Below, one piece after another: positions 5,692-7,183 of a DNA stretch of 7,183 nucleotides (position 1 is the first letter of the stretch; the number at the start of each line of letters is the position of its first letter). The notes beneath the pieces were generated by a model that was given only the letters and a program-made list of their open reading frames with translations, had not been told where the DNA came from and made no database searches. The position numbers and the translations under genes are program-made. The stretch is from contig JALSHQ010000002.1 in the NCBI GenBank assembly GCA_026982145.1, positions 1-7,183 of the forward strand, read 5' to 3'. Origin of the DNA: Gammaproteobacteria bacterium. GTDB lineage: Bacteria; Pseudomonadota; Gammaproteobacteria; SZUA-140.

Positions 5692-6663
5692 TCAAGCGGC
5701 ACTGAGCCGCAACAATGCCTGAGCCGGCTGCAGTGCTTTCAGTGAACGAATTTCGCTAAATAACACTCCTGCTTCTGGATATCGCCGCCTCAAATAGACC
5801 AACCACTGCTTCATTCGCCCCAGTACTTTTTTCTGCTGGATACCGGGTTGCGCCTGCATTAGTTTGACGAGTTCCGCCACCAAAACGCTGGCCTCGCGCC
5901 AATTCATAAGAGGAACGAAGGGTTGCAATTGAAGTGGCTGAGCTTGAACAGCTGCTATCTGGCGTGCCAGATCGGGCTGAATCAGTGCGCCACGCCCCAA
6001 CATAAAATCCTGGCAGCCGCTCACTGCTCGGCAGCGCAAAAAGTCCTCAACACTATTGATATCACCATTGGCCACCAGCGGAATGGTCAATGCATCATTA
6101 ATTGTCCCCAACCACTCCCAGCGGGCTGGATGATGATAGCCATCCACTTTAGTACGTGCATGAACCGTGATAAAGCTGGCGCCGGCCGCCTCAATCGCCG
6201 CTGCATTCTCCAGAGCAAGATCTGTATTCTCATATCCGAGGCGTATTTTGGCCGATACGGCTAACGTTTTAGGCACCGCCTTGCGCACCGCCGCAGTAAT
6301 CTCAAAAATGCGCTCGGGCTCTTTTAACAGTACAGCACCTCCGACTTTACTATTGGTAAAGCGCGATGGACAACCAAAATTAATGTCGATAGCTGCCGCA
6401 CCCAGCTCTGCCGCGCGCTGCCCATTTTCAGCCATCACACTCGCTATACCCCCCAGCAGCTGAATCGTAATTGGTGTGCCCACATCGGTTTCACTGGCCT
6501 GAGCCAGCTCTGGGCAGATGCGATGAAAAACAACCGGGGGAAGCAGTTGATCCGTGATCCGCACAAACTCAGTGACACAGTGGTGATAGCCCCCCACACG
6601 GGTCAAAATATGACGCATATGGTGATCGATGACGCCTTCCATTGGGGCGAGGGTTAGTTTCAT
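5692..6663 (-). CDS. dusC: tRNA-dihydrouridine synthase, DusC-type
   Basis: A flavin (FMN) enzyme that reduces uridine to dihydrouridine in tRNA using NADPH; E. coli DusC acts at U16. The 323-residue length fits (E. coli 315). An FMN-binding TIM barrel starts at LAPMEGV (5-11). CVTEFVRITDQLLP (29-42) and VFHRICPEL (45-53) strongly resemble DusC rather than DusA or DusB. The catalytic cysteine is C98 in INFGCPS. K139 lies in SAKIRLG, and HARTKVDGY (168-176) and VANGDI (197-202) bind FMN. GRGALIQP (223-230) ends the barrel, and the C-terminal helical domain contains KQWLVYLRRRYPEA. The ATG at 6663 begins just before the conserved barrel start; no clear Shine-Dalgarno precedes it. A TATAAT box lies about 30 bases upstream. 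It is the first gene of the minus-strand block and diverges from the MaoC gene. Confidence 0.93.
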   Translation of the reverse strand: MKLTLAPMEGVIDHHMRHILTRVGGYHHCVTEFVRITDQLLPPVVFHRICPELAQASETDVGTPITIQLLGGIASVMAENGQRAAELGAAAIDINFGCPSRFTNSKVGGAVLLKEPERIFEITAAVRKAVPKTLAVSAKIRLGYENTDLALENAAAIEAAGASFITVHARTKVDGYHHPARWEWLGTINDALTIPLVANGDINSVEDFLRCRAVSGCQDFMLGRGALIQPDLARQIAAVQAQPLQLQPFVPLMNWREASVLVAELVKLMQAQPGIQQKKVLGRMKQWLVYLRRRYPEAGVLFSEIRSLKALQPAQALLRLSAA

Positions 6664-6692
6664 TTCGTTTGTTCTGTTTTTACGGTTGTGGG

Positions 6693-6698
6693 ATTATA
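6693..6698 (-). promoter_or_regulatory. Likely -10 box of the dusC promoter
   Basis: The minus strand reads TATAAT exactly at 6693-6698, which would place the start of transcription near 6686, about 23 bases before the dusC ATG. No convincing -35 hexamer is found 16-18 bases upstream; the best windows (CAATGC, TCAATG) are poor. A second AT-rich block, TATATAAC, lies just upstream. The call rests on the consensus -10 and its position. Confidence 0.4.
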
Positions 6699-6739
6699 CC
6701 GTTATATAGTCGATGGCATTGATCTCAGAAACGCCCCCC

Positions 6740-6766
6740 TAGACAGGCTAGTACCACGACTACAAT
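6740..6766 (+). promoter_or_regulatory. Possible promoter for the MaoC-like gene
   Basis: TAGACA (6740-6745) and TACAAT (6761-6766) each differ from the sigma70 consensus at one base, but the spacer is 15 bases, shorter than the usual 16-18. The start codon at 6812 lies 45 bases further on. This is the best plus-strand candidate in the 148-base divergent region between dusC and the MaoC-like gene; it remains weak support. Confidence 0.3.
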
Positions 6767-6811
6767 AGCTTCTTTGAAAGTAATTTCGCGAATAAGGCCT
6801 AGGCAATCGAT

Positions 6812-7075
6812 ATGAGATCTCGAAAATTCACTCATCAAGACCAACTTCATTTTTCAGAATTTTCTGGGGACTATAACCCATTTCACATCGATACGGTTAT
6901 CGCACGTAGGTTAATTTCTGGCTCTGTGGCGGTGCATGGTATTCACTCTCTTTTATGGGGATTAGACCACTGGCTACAAGATAAAGCAGAAGGTATTGAG
7001 CTGCGTTCAATAGAGGCCGTTTTCAATAAACCCATCCGGGTTGAAGTGGCACCCCAAAACTGGACAGGTTGTTAA
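6812..7075 (+). pseudogene. MaoC-like (R)-hydratase/acyl dehydratase, truncated by an insertion sequence
   Basis: MaoC-type hot-dog proteins hydrate or dehydrate acyl-thioesters (enoyl-CoA or acyl-ACP). The fragment begins FTHQDQLHFSEFSGDYNPFHID. The family motif is clear: SGDYNPFH with the catalytic pair D20 and H25, followed by AR at 31-32 and VAVHGIHSLLWGLD (39-52). ATG 6812 is preceded by TAGG 8 bases upstream. The readable frame is 87 codons, but the hot-dog fold normally needs about 130 residues or more. From about 7042 the sequence matches the left terminus of an IS3-family element, so genuine gene sequence ends near residue 76 (Arg) and the last residues (VEVAPQNWTGC) come from the IS. 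The stump keeps the active-site motif but lacks the rest of the fold, so it is probably inactive. The stretch is more AT-rich than the neighbouring core genes. Related stand-alone MaoC proteins occur in surface-polysaccharide and lipid clusters, but no such neighbour is visible here. Confidence 0.75.
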
Positions 7076-7183
7076 GCTCTGATATTTAAAATTAGAGAGC
7101 GTCCTAAACATGAGCAAGAAACGTAAACAGTACTCCAGCGAGTTCAAAGCAAAAGTGGCCCTGGCGGCAGTTCGGGGGGATGA
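7042..7183 (+). mobile_element. Left end of an IS3-family insertion sequence (continues past the right edge)
   Basis: The proposed tip begins TGAAGTGGCACCCCAAAA at 7042 and continues to CTGGACAGG. This resembles IS3-family terminal repeats, which start with TG and often carry a CCCC(A)n ... TGGACA block. The OrfA start codon lies 68 bases in from the tip, a normal distance. TGGACA (7061-7066) could also serve as a -35 element with an AT-rich stretch near 7083-7092, but spacing is poor. The right end, the second inverted repeat and the target duplication are outside the window, so the exact boundary is inferred. Confidence 0.7.
7110..7183 (+). CDS. IS3-family transposase OrfA, N-terminal fragment (cut by the window edge)
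   Basis: The first 24 codons read MSKKRKQYSSEFKAKVALAA followed by VRGD. This is the start of the helix-turn-helix domain (HTH_Tnp_1 type) of IS3-family OrfA proteins, which bind the terminal repeats and, in the full element, are fused by frameshifting to the OrfB DDE catalytic domain. A GAGAG stretch at 7095-7099 is a possible Shine-Dalgarno 10 bases before the ATG. Only the extreme N-terminus is visible, so the subgroup and integrity of the transposase cannot be judged. Confidence 0.8.
   Translation, partial: MSKKRKQYSSEFKAKVALAAVRGD

Noticed and set aside
1..7183. CRISPR array, tRNA, rRNA, prophage or defence system
   Set aside because: No regularly spaced repeats, cloverleaf genes, phage genes or recognisable defence proteins are visible; apart from the right edge the window is core genome.

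Overview
The window looks like a gammaproteobacterial chromosome segment. It carries a compact block of translation, replication and cell-wall genes, all on the minus strand, and one broken accessory gene on the plus strand at the right edge. The order rpsF-priB-rpsR-(DUF2232)-rplI-dnaB-alr, the presence of PriB (a beta/gammaproteobacterial primosome protein) and the DusC-type dihydrouridine synthase all point to Gammaproteobacteria. The species cannot be named from this stretch.

Reading the minus strand from right to left: a dusC-like tRNA-dihydrouridine synthase (6663-5692) has its own likely promoter. A 162-base gap follows, with a promoter and a hairpin leader that resembles the S6:S18 autoregulatory motif. 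Then come rpsF (bS6), priB, rpsR (bS18), a DUF2232/YybS-like multispanning membrane protein and rplI (bL9). Next is a perfect 15-bp inverted repeat, a probable terminator or attenuator. It is followed by dnaB (replicative helicase), alr (alanine racemase, overlapping dnaB by ATGA) and the first 88 codons of radA, which runs off the left edge. Three ribosomal proteins, the primosome factor PriB, the helicase it helps reload, and the branch-migration helicase RadA therefore lie in one co-oriented block.

Right of dusC, a divergent plus-strand gene encodes the N-terminal part of a MaoC-type hot-dog dehydratase. After about 76 codons it is cut by the left end of an IS3-family insertion sequence. 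Only the terminal repeat and the first 24 codons of the transposase OrfA lie inside the window. This edge is more AT-rich and looks like the boundary between core genome and accessory DNA.

I found no CRISPR array, tRNA, rRNA or clear novel defence system. The most useful second-look items are the rpsF leader motif, the hairpin that abuts the start region of the DUF2232 gene, the membrane protein with an acidic tail inside a ribosomal operon, the unusual Ala/Pro-rich S6 tail, and the IS-disrupted MaoC gene.
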